Source: WHSW01 sp963846565 (GTDB lineage Bacteria > Actinomycetota > Thermoleophilia > Solirubrobacterales > 70-9). From it: 64,000 nucleotides of DNA. The notes beneath the pieces are model-generated. The model searched no databases, was not told the origin of the DNA, and was given only the letters and a program-made list of their open reading frames with translations. Positions 32,584-42,722 of this stretch are shown here, in pieces. Every line of letters starts with the position of its first letter. Positions within the stretch are counted from its first letter, which is position 1. The stretch spans positions 558,001 to 622,000 of the forward strand of contig CAWJWL010000003.1 in the NCBI GenBank assembly GCA_963846565.1, in the 5' to 3' direction. The position numbers and the translations under genes were made by a program.

Positions 32584-34820
32584 AACGGGACGCCGCCGGC
32601 GGGACCACGGAAGAGGACCGCGGCGCTCTCCGGCCTCTCGAAGATGCTGAGCCGCCTCGCCCACTCGAGCCCGTCCGTCCCGTCCGCGTTCTCGATCCCG
32701 ACGGTGCCCGACCGTCCCTCGATATCCAGGCCGCGGTACTGGTAGAGCACGGATCCCGGACCAGCCTCGTTGAGGATCAGCTCGAGGTCGAAGGACACCT
32801 CCCCGATGCGGTAGAGGTACTCGATGACGAAGCGGCGCGACGGGGCCTCTCCCAGGGTCGCGGTCCGGACGACGCTCTCGGGATCGGGGCACGGGCCCCC
32901 GATGCCGCCGTACCAGCAATCGCTACGCCACAAGGCGTACAGCGCCCCGTTGGGAGCGTTCGCGTTCGGCACGTTCGTGTCCTGGAAGTATCGGGTGGGC
33001 GCGGTGAACGAGGCGAACCCGGCCGTGGACAAGTGGATCGTGTCGTAGCCGACGCCGTAATGCGTGAAGGTGAACGGCAGCGGCAAGGTCGCAAGACCAT
33101 TGACCGGTTGGTCGAAGACGACCGGAGCCGAGCCCTCCTCCCAGCTGACCGGCTTCGTCCTACAGCGATGGCCGTACGCGTCGGTCGCCGCTGGGACCTT
33201 GAATACGAACGACTCGGGGCCGTTCACCGTGCGGGTGAACTCGCGGGTGCCGAGACAGCCTCCGTAGGCCGTCACGGTGAACGTATAGCTGCCGTTGGGC
33301 ACGTTCTCGAAGGCCCACGGCGCACCGTCCGCCGTGACCTCAGGGGCGAATGGCGTCGGCTCGACCCCGATCCTCGCGACCTCGACCGAGGCCCCGTCGG
33401 GCCCGATCACCGTGCCGGTCACCGTGTGACGGGGGAGCGGCCGGAGCCGGGCCGATCGCCTCGCCGTCTGTCCCGCGGCGACATCGACGTCGAGAGCGCG
33501 GCTGCGGTAGCCGAAGTGCTCGAACGTCAGCTCGTAGCTCCCGGCGGGCAGATGAGGGAGCGTGTAGCGGCCGTTGCGGCCCGTGGTCGTGGTCACCTCG
33601 CGCGGCCCGGCCGCCTGCACGGTAAGCCCCTCCATCCCGACGCCGGAGTCGAACTCGCGGATGACTCCCGAGATCGCGCCTGAATCCGCGAACGGGGTGA
33701 AGTGGACGAAGCGGTTCAGCAGCGAGCCGATGTTCCAGTGATTGAAGAGCCACTCTCCGGGCTCCGGCGCCGCGTCGAAGTAGGTGTCCCAGCCACAGTC
33801 GTAGTGCAGTACGCCCGGCTCCGGGTCACAGAGGATCGTGCCGCCTTGATTGATGTCACCGCCGTCGGGCGAGTAGCACATGACGTCGGGCTCCTGGTTG
33901 CAGTGCGCGCCATCTCCGGTCGAGAACGGCGCGTTGTACTGCACCGCCCCCTGGTTGTGGCCGTTCTCGTGCATTGGGGTGAGGCCGTTCCAACACCCCT
34001 CGTAGACCACCGCGTACCCCGGATCGCCCCCCGCGGGATTGTTGTTCAGGTTGTCGGCGAGCGCCCGTTCGTCGGCGCTGAAATTCGCAATCCCACAGGG
34101 TCCCCTGCCCAGGCCGCCGCCGCCGGCGGCCGGGCCGTCGTAGAAGATCGTGTAGTCGACCCGCTCGTCGGCGAAGCCCGAGTCACGGGCCGCATCGACG
34201 ATCTCGGCGTAGTCGGCGTGGCCGCTGGCAGAAGAAACCAAGAAGCTCACTACGAGAACGTCGCCGCCGGCCTCGCACCCGACGATGTAGTCCGCGTGCG
34301 GCCCGCCGCTGGCGATCGACGCGGAGTCGAGCAACCAGTTCATCCTCCGGGCCGCGGCTTGGATCTGCCCGCGCGCGGCTTCGAGCCCACCCGGTCTGCT
34401 CAACGGGAACGCGTAGACGAACTGCTGGTAGCGGCTCGACGGGACCTGGTTCGCGCATACCGGGGGGCGCTCGGGGTCGCCGGGCTGCAGGGCGCTCGCC
34501 AGGGGGTCGTCCAGTCCGGCCGCGAAGTCCGGTCCGTGCGTCCTGACGCTGAATCCAGATCTCGTCTCGACCTTGTAGAGCCCCCGGGAGGTCACCGAGA
34601 CCTCACCGCCCAAAGCGCTCGCCACCGTCTCCGGCACGCGATCCGGGGCTCCTGCTTCGGCCGGATGAGCGCCAGAAGCAGATGGCGCGCTGAAGAGGAA
34701 GATGCCGACCGCGGCGAGCCCCGACGCGGAGGACCGGCCGAAACGCATCATCGCCGCCTCCGACTCCCTCCCGGCTCTCGCGAGCCTAACCCCAATCACA
34801 CCGCAGCTAAACAGGCACAA
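32580..34820 (-). CDS. Secreted metzincin-like zinc protease with carboxypeptidase-regulatory-like domain
   Basis: The frame is 746 residues; the likely start is one of two ATGs near residue 24 (MMRFGRSSASGLAAVGIFLF), which opens a signal peptide. A protease domain at about 85-370 has the zinc motif MHENGHNQGAVQ (HExxH) and a downstream Met-turn DVMCYSPDGG, as in metzincins; the usual third His position after HExxHxxG is Gln, with His in GDGAHCNQE a possible substitute. A CarboxypepD_reg-like beta domain follows (about 380-460; GRNGRYTLPHLPAGSYELTF), then a second Ig-like domain and a C-terminal module with conserved Trp/Cys. Paired cysteines suit an extracellular protein. It interrupts the folK-coaX stretch. 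Confidence 0.72.
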   Translation of the reverse strand: MCLFSCGVIGVRLARAGRESEAAMMRFGRSSASGLAAVGIFLFSAPSASGAHPAEAGAPDRVPETVASALGGEVSVTSRGLYKVETRSGFSVRTHGPDFAAGLDDPLASALQPGDPERPPVCANQVPSSRYQQFVYAFPLSRPGGLEAARGQIQAAARRMNWLLDSASIASGGPHADYIVGCEAGGDVLVVSFLVSSASGHADYAEIVDAARDSGFADERVDYTIFYDGPAAGGGGLGRGPCGIANFSADERALADNLNNNPAGGDPGYAVVYEGCWNGLTPMHENGHNQGAVQYNAPFSTGDGAHCNQEPDVMCYSPDGGDINQGGTILCDPEPGVLHYDCGWDTYFDAAPEPGEWLFNHWNIGSLLNRFVHFTPFADSGAISGVIREFDSGVGMEGLTVQAAGPREVTTTTGRNGRYTLPHLPAGSYELTFEHFGYRSRALDVDVAAGQTARRSARLRPLPRHTVTGTVIGPDGASVEVARIGVEPTPFAPEVTADGAPWAFENVPNGSYTFTVTAYGGCLGTREFTRTVNGPESFVFKVPAATDAYGHRCRTKPVSWEEGSAPVVFDQPVNGLATLPLPFTFTHYGVGYDTIHLSTAGFASFTAPTRYFQDTNVPNANAPNGALYALWRSDCWYGGIGGPCPDPESVVRTATLGEAPSRRFVIEYLYRIGEVSFDLELILNEAGPGSVLYQYRGLDIEGRSGTVGIENADGTDGLEWARRLSIFERPESAAVLFRGPAGGVPF

Positions 34821-34838
34821 CTGCTCCTGTCAAGCCGT

Positions 34839-35336
34839 TCACAGGGCTCCAACCCTGTCCACCCTTTCCCCTTCGCCGAGCCGAGCGAGCGCATCCGCGA
34901 GCGGCCGGCCGTCCGGGAGCGCGAGCCCTGGGCCGAGCTCGAGCAGCGGCACGAGCACGAACCGCCTCCTGGTCACCTCCCGGTGCGGGAGCGCCAGCCG
35001 CTCGTGCTCGAGCTCGAGGTCGCCGAGCAGGAGCAGGTCGACGTCGAGCGGGCGGGGGCCATGGCGCGGGCCGCCGAGCAGGCGCCCGCGTTCGACCTCG
35101 ATCGCCTTGCAGAGGTCGAGCAGCTCGAGCGGCTCGAGCGCGGTCCGGATGCGGACGACCGCGTTGAGGAAGTCCGGCTGGTCGAGGATCTCGCCGACGG
35201 GCTCGGACAGGTAGGCCGACGAGACCGCCTCGACCTCGATGCCACGGGCGGCGAGCATCTCGATCGCTGCGCGCAGGTGGCCGGCGGAGTCGCCGACATT
35301 GGACCCGAGGCCGATGAATCCGACCCGGGTCCTCAA
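34839..35336 (-). CDS. folK: 2-amino-4-hydroxy-6-hydroxymethyldihydropteridine diphosphokinase
   Basis: A 165-residue HPPK: the N-terminal GFIGLGSNVGDSAGHLRAAI, SSAYLSEPVGEILDQPDFLN, EVERGRLLGGPRHGPRPLDV (signature with R and the D-x-D metal site in LDVDLLLLGD), and LPHREVTRRRFVLVPLLELG. It pyrophosphorylates hydroxymethyldihydropterin in folate synthesis. It overlaps folB by 4 bases, so translation is coupled. Confidence 0.96.
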   Translation of the reverse strand: MRTRVGFIGLGSNVGDSAGHLRAAIEMLAARGIEVEAVSSAYLSEPVGEILDQPDFLNAVVRIRTALEPLELLDLCKAIEVERGRLLGGPRHGPRPLDVDLLLLGDLELEHERLALPHREVTRRRFVLVPLLELGPGLALPDGRPLADALARLGEGERVDRVGAL

Positions 35337-35752
35337 TCGCCGGCTTCCACATCGTCCTCCAACGATGGCCGGGTGCGGACGATCTCGACGCCGACCTCCT
35401 CGATCGCGAGCGGCAGCGGCGGTTCCGGCTTCACCGCCCGCACCCGGACGACCTCGCAGCCGAAGCGCTCCATCAGCCGCTCGGCGATCACGTGGCCGAG
35501 TCGCTCGAGGGTCCGATAGCTGCGCTCGGTCGCGGCGAGCGCGACGATGTCGGCGACCTCGCCGTAGTCGATCGTGTCCTCGACCCGATCGGTGAGCACC
35601 GCGTCGCAGTCGGGGACGTCGAACGAGATGTCGAGCTCGAGCCGCTGGCCCACCTCCTGCTCGGCGTCGCTGACGCCGTGGTGCGTGTAGATCGAGAGCC
35701 CGCGGAGCTCAACCTCGACCGTGCTCTCGGCGTTGCCGTCGTGCGCGTCCAT
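35333..35752 (-). CDS. folB: Dihydroneopterin aldolase
   Basis: A 139-residue FolB with VELRGLSIYTHHGVSDAEQE (the catalytic Tyr and the pterin-facing YTHHGV), LELDISFDVPDCDAVLTDRV, DTIDYGEVADIVAL and TLERLGHVIAERLMERF. It cleaves dihydroneopterin to hydroxymethyldihydropterin. It is adjacent to folK as in mycobacteria; folP is separated from it by a small secreted-protein gene. Confidence 0.95.
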   Translation of the reverse strand: MDAHDGNAESTVEVELRGLSIYTHHGVSDAEQEVGQRLELDISFDVPDCDAVLTDRVEDTIDYGEVADIVALAATERSYRTLERLGHVIAERLMERFGCEVVRVRAVKPEPPLPLAIEEVGVEIVRTRPSLEDDVEAGD

Positions 35753-35777
35753 GCCCTCAACCTACTGCCGAAACGAC

Positions 35778-35805
35778 GCGGGGCGGGCCCGAAGGCCCGC
35801 CCCGC
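35778..35805 (-). terminator. Strong hairpin terminator with UUCG loop
   Basis: A perfect 12-bp G+C stem (35778-35789 with 35794-35805). On the minus strand the loop reads TTCG closed by C-G, the very stable UUCG tetraloop. It lies 25 bases past the stop of the small secreted protein gene and 26 bases before folB, so it probably separates folP and its neighbour from folB-folK. Confidence 0.75.
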
Positions 35806-35829
35806 CGCGTACGTTCGTGCCGCTGTCAG

Positions 35830-36177
35830 CTAGGCCGCGCCGCGAGCCTCGCAGCGTCGCGCCGATGTGGCGTAGGTGATCTTGCCGGTGAAGTGGTCGA
35901 GCTTGACCACAACCTGGCGCACGCAAGCGAACTTCGTGCCGTTCTTGACCGAGATCACTTCGATCTTGCCGATCACCTTGTGACGGCTGACCGGATGCAG
36001 ACCGAAGACGCGGTAGTTCTTGCAGCCGGAGGTGTCTCGGCAGTCGCGCCGGGCGACCTCGCGGGCGGCGTCGGTGGCCGTGTCGCGGTCGAGATTGTTT
36101 GCGGCCGCGGTCGACACGAGACCGGTGACAAGGACCGCCGCCGCAATCGCGAGCACGGCCCATCTACGGGACTTCAT
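35830..36177 (-). CDS. Small secreted protein of unknown function
   Basis: A 115-residue product with a signal peptide (MKSRRWAVLAIAAAVLVTGL, then VSTAAANN). The mature part has four cysteines (RRDCRDTSGCKNYRVFGLHP, FACVRQVVVK, ARRCEARGAA) that could form two disulfides, and beta-strand-like segments (HKVIGKIEVISVKNG). It is inserted between folP and folB and ends at a strong terminator. I do not recognise the family. Confidence 0.68.
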   Translation of the reverse strand: MKSRRWAVLAIAAAVLVTGLVSTAAANNLDRDTATDAAREVARRDCRDTSGCKNYRVFGLHPVSRHKVIGKIEVISVKNGTKFACVRQVVVKLDHFTGKITYATSARRCEARGAA

Positions 36178-36292
36178 CAATACCACCCTCCATGAGATTG
36201 AACTGGACGGACGCGGCACGATAAACGCTCGCGCCATCGTTTCCAAACCCCTCGCGCAGAAAATAGTTGCTGTGCCCCGGGATCGGCGGGAC

Positions 36293-37120
36293 CTAGGAGG
36301 CCACGGAGCGCGGCCGCCACGAGGGGCGGTCGAGAATCTTCTCCGCGACGAGCGCAGCATCGCGCGTCTGCCGTACGTCGTGGACGCGGAGCACGTCGGC
36401 GCCGGCCGCGAGCGCGAGCACCGAGGAGGCGACCGAGCCGCCGATCCGCTCGCCGACCTCGCGCCCGGTGAGCTTGCCGATGAAGCTCTTGCGCGAGGTG
36501 CCGACCACGAGCGGCAGCCCGAGGTCGCGGAGCTCCCCGAGCCGCCGCAGGAGCTCGAGGTTGTGGGAGAGCGTCTTGCCGAAGCCGACGCCCGGATCGA
36601 TCCAGATCCGGCCCTCCTCGACCCCCACCGCGACCGCCGCGTCGGCGCGCTCGGCGAGGAACGCCTTGACCTCGTCGACGACGTCCCCGTAGCGGGGGTC
36701 GTCCTGCATCGTCCTCGGGGTACCGAGCATGTGCATGAGCACCACGACGCATCCCCGGTCGGCGCAGAGGGCCGCCAGTTCGGGCTCCGCGCGCAGCGCG
36801 GTCACGTCATTGACGATCTCGGCTCCGGCGTCGAGGGCCGCCTCGGCGACCGCGAGCTTCGACGTGTCGATCGAGACCGAGGCCCCGCGCCCGTACTCGC
36901 CGGCAAGCGCGGCGATCACCGGCTCGACCCGAGCCAGCTCCTCCTCCGCCGACACCGCGGCCGCCCCGGGCCGGGTCGACTCGCCGCCGACGTCGAGGAT
37001 GTCGGCGCCGTCAGCGGCGAGCTCGCGTCCGTGGGCGATCGCCCGCGCGGGATCGAGGAACTCACCGCCATCGGAGAACGAGTCCGGCGTCACGTTGACG
37101 ATGCCCATGATCCGCGCCAT
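36293..37120 (-). CDS. folP: Dihydropteroate synthase
   Basis: A 275-residue TIM-barrel enzyme: MGIVNVTPDSFSDGGEFLDP (signature 1), ILDVGGESTRPGAAAVSAEE (signature 2), SIDTSKLAVAEAALDAGAEI VNDV region, VLMHMLGTP, WIDPGVGFGKTLSHNLELL and VVGTSRKSFIGKL with the catalytic Lys, ending ADVLRVHDVRQT. It joins p-aminobenzoate to the pterin and is the sulfonamide target. It lies 60 bases after ftsH. Usually folE stands between ftsH and folP; it is missing here. Confidence 0.96.
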   Translation of the reverse strand: MARIMGIVNVTPDSFSDGGEFLDPARAIAHGRELAADGADILDVGGESTRPGAAAVSAEEELARVEPVIAALAGEYGRGASVSIDTSKLAVAEAALDAGAEIVNDVTALRAEPELAALCADRGCVVVLMHMLGTPRTMQDDPRYGDVVDEVKAFLAERADAAVAVGVEEGRIWIDPGVGFGKTLSHNLELLRRLGELRDLGLPLVVGTSRKSFIGKLTGREVGERIGGSVASSVLALAAGADVLRVHDVRQTRDAALVAEKILDRPSWRPRSVAS

Positions 37121-37180
37121 GGGCCCAGTATCACGCTCCCGCCGGTCCGGCTCCCGAGCTGACGCCTCAGTCCCTACGCG

Positions 37181-39136
<1,956 letters not shown>

Positions 39137-39158
39137 CGGTGTGTTTTCGGCATGCGCA

Positions 39159-39177
39159 GCGGGGATTCGATCCCCGC
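39159..39177 (-). promoter_or_regulatory. Hairpin in the hpt-ftsH gap
   Basis: GCGGGGAT and ATCCCCGC form an 8-bp stem with a 3-base loop, 22 bases upstream of the ftsH start and about 90 bases after hpt. It could terminate hpt transcripts or sit in the ftsH leader. No U-tract follows. Confidence 0.35.
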
Positions 39178-39266
39178 GGAGAGTTGGATCAGCGTACCAG
39201 GGTGACTAAACGCGTCATGAAGGTCAAACCGCGCCTGAAACGCGCCTGTGCAGGCGGAACGGGCAA

Positions 39267-39827
39267 CTACTCGTTCAACGCGGCGACGTAGCCCAGGTTG
39301 CGGTAGCGCTGGCCGTGGTCGAGGCCGTATCCGATCGCGAACCGGTTCGGGATCTCGAACCCGACGTAGCGGATCGGCAAATCGATCCGGCGGCGCTCGG
39401 GCTTCGTCAGCAGCGCGCAGACCTCGAGCGAGCGCGGGTCCCGCGCTCGCAGGTTCTTCATCAGGTAGTGGAGGGTGAGGCCGGAATCGACGATGTCCTC
39501 GATCAGGAGCACGTCGCGGCCCTCGATCGAGGCGTCGAGGTCCTTGAGGATGCGGACGACCCCGGAGGAGTCGGTCGCCGAGCCGTAGCTCGAGACGGCC
39601 ATGAAGTCGATCTCGCAGGGGACCTCGAGCTCCCGCATCAGGTCAGCCAGGAAGAGCACGGCGCCCTTGAGCACGCCGATCATCACCAGATCGCGGTGCG
39701 CGTAGTCCCGGGTGATCTCGGCGCCCAGCTCGGCGACCCGGCGCTGCAGGTCGTCCGCCTCGATCAGGGTCTCGCCGATCGCCGGATCGGACGGCGCCCC
39801 GGCAGCTTCGCCGCTTGCGTTCCCCAC
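39267..39827 (-). CDS. hpt: Hypoxanthine phosphoribosyltransferase
   Basis: A 186-residue purine salvage enzyme. The PRPP-binding signature is DVLLIEDIVDSGLTLHYLM; further motifs are LVMIGVLKGAVLFLADLMRE, FMAVSSYGSATDSSGVVRIL, and the C-terminal base-binding loop YVGFEIPNRFAIGYGLDHGQ RYRNL region. It converts hypoxanthine and guanine to nucleotides. The tilS stop is 5 bases upstream; tilS-hpt-ftsH is a conserved triplet in Gram-positive bacteria. Confidence 0.95.
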   Translation of the reverse strand: MGNASGEAAGAPSDPAIGETLIEADDLQRRVAELGAEITRDYAHRDLVMIGVLKGAVLFLADLMRELEVPCEIDFMAVSSYGSATDSSGVVRILKDLDASIEGRDVLLIEDIVDSGLTLHYLMKNLRARDPRSLEVCALLTKPERRRIDLPIRYVGFEIPNRFAIGYGLDHGQRYRNLGYVAALNE

Positions 39828-39831
39828 GCGC

Positions 39832-41187
39832 CTATTCCAGCACGCGGGCGCTCAGCAGGGCCACGCGGTCGGTGCGCTCGCCGAGCCTGAAGTCCTCGGA
39901 GACCGCGACGCCGGCGACCCACGCGATCACGCCGTCCACGGTCACAACCGGGACGTGCCGGCGGAGCGAGCGCGGAACGCCGCTGTCGGTGAACAGGTCG
40001 CCCAGCGTCTTCGTCCCCCGCATTCCGAGCGGTCGGATCCGGTCTCCCTGCCGCCAGGTGCGGACCTCGATCCGCCCGCTCATGCTTCCCGCGTCGAGCG
40101 TGGCGACGTCGGGGCCCGCAGGTGTCATGGGCGCCGGGCGGACCTCCGCAAGCACCTCCCAGCCGGGAATCCGCGCGCGTCCCGGGATCGAGAGCGAGAC
40201 CGGCGCAGGGGCCGCGTCGGCGGTGGCGACGAGGAAGCGGACGAAGCCGGACTCGCACGAGGCGACCAGGCCGCCTCCGAGCTCGACGGTGCCGCCCTCG
40301 CGGCGCCCCGCCAGCCGGATGATCTCCGCCGCATGCGCGCGCCCGAGGACGACGGGCCGGCCGGCCGCGCGTTCGGCAAGCGCGCGCAACGCGAGCCTGC
40401 GCAACCCTGACTCGAACCGCACCAGGCGGGACGCGTCGATCGCAACCGCTCCGGCGCCGGCCCCCGCCCCGTTCAGCTCCTCGAGCACGACCCGTTCGAG
40501 CAGCTCCGCCTCCTCGGCGAGCTCCGCCCTCGTTTCCGCGATGTTGGCGACCGCGGCCGAGTTGATCCGCTCGAGCTCCGGAAGGACCGCGGCGCGGATG
40601 CGGTTGCGGGCGAAGCGCCGGTCGTCGTTGGTCTCGTCGTCGACGAACGGCAGCGCCGCGGCCCTCGCCAGTGCCCGCACGCGGTCGCGCTCGAGCTTCA
40701 GCAGGGGGCGGATCACGCGGCCGCTCCGCGGGGCGAGCCCGAGCAGAGCACGGGTGCCAGGCGAGCTCGCGAGCCGGTAGACGACCGTCTCGGCGACGTC
40801 GGTGCGGGTGTGGCCGGTCGCGATCCAGTCGGCGCCGCTTCGCTTGCGCAGCCCGTCCGCGGCGCGGTAGCGCAGGTCGCGAGCCGACGCCTGCATGTTG
40901 CCGGGCTCGAGCTCTTCCGGGCGCTCGATGTGGAGGTCGATGCGAAGCGCGGCGCAGAGCTTGCGGCAGGCGGCCTCGCCGTCACGCGCGCGAGGGCGCA
41001 GGCCGTAGTTCAGGTGCAGCGCGTGCACCCGCTCGGCCCCGAGCTCATAGGTGAGGCCGGCCGCGGTACAGGCGGAGTCGGCTCCGCCGGAGAGCATGAC
41101 GACGACCGAAGTCGCCGGCCCGCCGATCAGGCCGCTCGAGCCGACCGCCGCCCCGAGCTCCTGTAGAGCCTCCAGCCGAGTGCGCAC
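39832..41187 (-). CDS. tilS: tRNA(Ile)-lysidine synthase
   Basis: A 451-residue TilS. The PP-loop is SVVVMLSGGADSACTAAG (SGGxDS). ATP-pyrophosphatase features include LHLNYGLRPRARDGEAACRK and DWIATGHTRTDVAETVVYRL, followed by GLAPRSGRVIRPLL and FARNRIRAAVLPELE. The C-terminal substrate-binding domain (about 340-430; RIEVRTWRQGDRIRPLGMRG) is present. It converts C34 of tRNA-Ile(CAU) to lysidine. It is the first gene of the conserved tilS-hpt-ftsH run. Confidence 0.95.
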   Translation of the reverse strand: MRTRLEALQELGAAVGSSGLIGGPATSVVVMLSGGADSACTAAGLTYELGAERVHALHLNYGLRPRARDGEAACRKLCAALRIDLHIERPEELEPGNMQASARDLRYRAADGLRKRSGADWIATGHTRTDVAETVVYRLASSPGTRALLGLAPRSGRVIRPLLKLERDRVRALARAAALPFVDDETNDDRRFARNRIRAAVLPELERINSAAVANIAETRAELAEEAELLERVVLEELNGAGAGAGAVAIDASRLVRFESGLRRLALRALAERAAGRPVVLGRAHAAEIIRLAGRREGGTVELGGGLVASCESGFVRFLVATADAAPAPVSLSIPGRARIPGWEVLAEVRPAPMTPAGPDVATLDAGSMSGRIEVRTWRQGDRIRPLGMRGTKTLGDLFTDSGVPRSLRRHVPVVTVDGVIAWVAGVAVSEDFRLGERTDRVALLSARVLE

Positions 41188-41230
41188 GGCGCGATCTTAC
41201 GCCCGCCTCGGGCGGCAAACCCGGGCTTGA

Positions 41231-42358
41231 TCATCTGGGTCGGGTTCGCGGCTCCGGGTCGACCCCGCGCGCCCGGGCTACGAACAGCTCGACGGGGTCG
41301 GGGAAGCCCTTCAGCTCGACCCGGCCGATCGGATCGAAGTCGAGGTAGGCCGAGTCGCCGATCGCGTCGGCGACCGCGGTCGTCACCATCACCTCGCCGC
41401 CGAGCGCCCGTGCGACCACCCGGTGCGTCAGGTTCACCTCGGTGCCGAAGTAGTCGGCGTCGCGGTAGACGGCGCGCCCGTAGTGGATCCCGACCCGCGG
41501 CTGGGGACGCTGCTGGAACAGGGTCAGGAAACCCACGGACCACTCGGTCAGCGTCACCGGGTCCGGGGAGACGATCATCACCTCGTCGCCGATCGTCTTC
41601 ACGATCAGCGCCTCGTTCGGGAGCGTCGCCTCGACCGTCTCGACGAAGCGCTCGATCAGGTCGAATGCCTCCTCGTCGCCCTCCTCCTCCGTGTACCGGG
41701 TGAAGCCGGTGAGGTCGACGAAGCAGAAGGCCATCTGCACGCGGCCGAGTTGCTTCTGGCCGGCGAAGTCGACCTCCATGTGGCCGACGACGTCCTGCTC
41801 GAGGTAGAAGCGCAGGTAACGCTGGTGGATGTACTCCATCAGCGGCAGCGTCCGCGGCAGGAGGTCGCGGGCGAGGCCCTCCATCTCCTCCGCCATCTCG
41901 AGCGCGTCGACGCCCTGGCGGATCAGCGGCTCGTGTACATAGAGGTGGAAGAGCCGCACCTCCGCCTCGGCGATCTTGCGGATCGACTGCGCGTAGACAC
42001 GGACGAGCTGGAGCATCGCCACGAGCGGCAACCCGGAGCTCAGGACGTCGGCCATCATCGCGAGGGCGACGACGTCCTCCTCGTTCATCGTTCCCTCGAG
42101 TGCGGTCGGCGTGCCGAGCAGGGTCATCACCCGCTCGATCAAATCCTCCTCGAGACCGGTGCGCTCGGCGGCCTCGGCGCGCGAGATCCCGCGCTCCGCC
42201 CCCGGGAGCAGGTCCTCCATGTACCCGAAGGCGAGCCTGCCGTCGCGAACCGCGCGGCGAAGCTCGGGCAGCGAGTGCCCACGCTCCCGCATCCGCGCGA
42301 CAACCCTGGCCTGAGCGGCGGCGGCGGTGGTCCAGCGCTCGCCCCTGACCGGGATCAC
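41231..42358 (-). CDS. Adenylate/guanylate cyclase domain protein, probably with N-terminal MerR-type helix-turn-helix
   Basis: From GTG 42356-42358 the product is 375 residues. The C-terminal class III cyclase domain (about 190-360) has AFCFVDLTGFTRYTEEEGDE (first metal Asp) and LIVKTIGDEVMIVSPDPVTL (second metal Asp), then VGIHYGRAVYRDADYFGTEV and NLTHRVVARALGGEVMVTTA. In the same frame, coding sequence continues upstream to 42457 with SLAEASRLSGVSSSTLKRWA, a MerR-like helix-turn-helix followed by VIPVRGERW. No ATG, GTG or TTG exists there; an ATC at 42446-42448 follows AGGA by 7 bases. The full protein would thus be a DNA-binding cyclase. Metal-binding residues are intact, so activity is likely. 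Confidence 0.85.
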   Translation of the reverse strand: MIPVRGERWTTAAAAQARVVARMRERGHSLPELRRAVRDGRLAFGYMEDLLPGAERGISRAEAAERTGLEEDLIERVMTLLGTPTALEGTMNEEDVVALAMMADVLSSGLPLVAMLQLVRVYAQSIRKIAEAEVRLFHLYVHEPLIRQGVDALEMAEEMEGLARDLLPRTLPLMEYIHQRYLRFYLEQDVVGHMEVDFAGQKQLGRVQMAFCFVDLTGFTRYTEEEGDEEAFDLIERFVETVEATLPNEALIVKTIGDEVMIVSPDPVTLTEWSVGFLTLFQQRPQPRVGIHYGRAVYRDADYFGTEVNLTHRVVARALGGEVMVTTAVADAIGDSAYLDFDPIGRVELKGFPDPVELFVARARGVDPEPRTRPR

Positions 42359-42512
42359 CTTCTCCTTCGCCCACCGCTTCAGGGTCGAGGAGGAGACACC
42401 GGAGAGGCGCGAGGCCTCGGCCAGAGAGATGTGATCCTGGGCGACGATGAAGCGATCCTACGGGCGCGCGGCGGAGCGAAGTGTGAGAGGCGAGCGACGG
42501 CCGAGAAAGTGG

Positions 42513-42541
42513 TTGACGCAGGCTGGCTCGCGGCGTAGTGT
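42513..42541 (+). promoter_or_regulatory. Strong sigma-70 promoter of a candidate small RNA
   Basis: TTGACG (42513-42518) and TAGTGT (42536-42541) are separated by exactly 17 bases, a near-consensus arrangement, on the plus strand and divergent from the cyclase gene. No protein-coding frame of coding character follows. A start of transcription near 42546-42549 is predicted. Confidence 0.65.
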
Positions 42542-42547
42542 GACCGT

Positions 42548-42712
42548 TACAAGATGGCAACAGGCCGGTAGTGGGCCATGAGCTCCCCCGCCCTTCGGCG
42601 ACTGGGGCCCGGAGCGAAAAGCCCGCGAGGCGCACACCGCGCCGCAGGCCGACGAAGCGGGCCGTGAGCCCGCAGAGCGACGGGGCCGATTCGACCCCGT
42701 CGCTCTCATATA
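42548..42712 (+). ncRNA. Candidate structured small RNA of about 160 nt, family unknown
   Basis: A good promoter lies immediately upstream and an 11-12-bp terminator hairpin ends it. Inside are CGCC/GGCG closing a 4-base loop (within 42588-42601), GGCGC/GCGCC (42629-42633 with 42639-42643), and a GCGGGC segment (42657-42662) that can pair either with GCCCGC upstream (42621-42626) or with GCCCGC downstream (42668-42673), giving two exclusive folds. I compared it by eye with 6S, SRP, RNase P, tmRNA and common riboswitch cores and found no match. No reading frame with coding character is present. Confidence 0.5.
42674..42706 (+). terminator. Terminator hairpin of the candidate small RNA
   Basis: A 12-bp perfect stem (42674-42685 with 42695-42706) encloses a 9-base loop, followed by the A+T-rich CATATATAGG instead of a U-run. 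It is one of the longest perfect stems in the window. Confidence 0.6.
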
Positions 42713-42722
42713 TAGGGCCGCG

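Noticed and set aside
42540..42553. CRP-like site TGTGA..TTACA next to the cyclase gene
   Set aside because: The half-sites are only three bases apart instead of six and the site falls within the start of the predicted RNA, so a cAMP-receptor site is not supported.
42548..42712. 6S, SRP, RNase P or tmRNA gene
   Set aside because: None of their conserved cores could be found on either strand.
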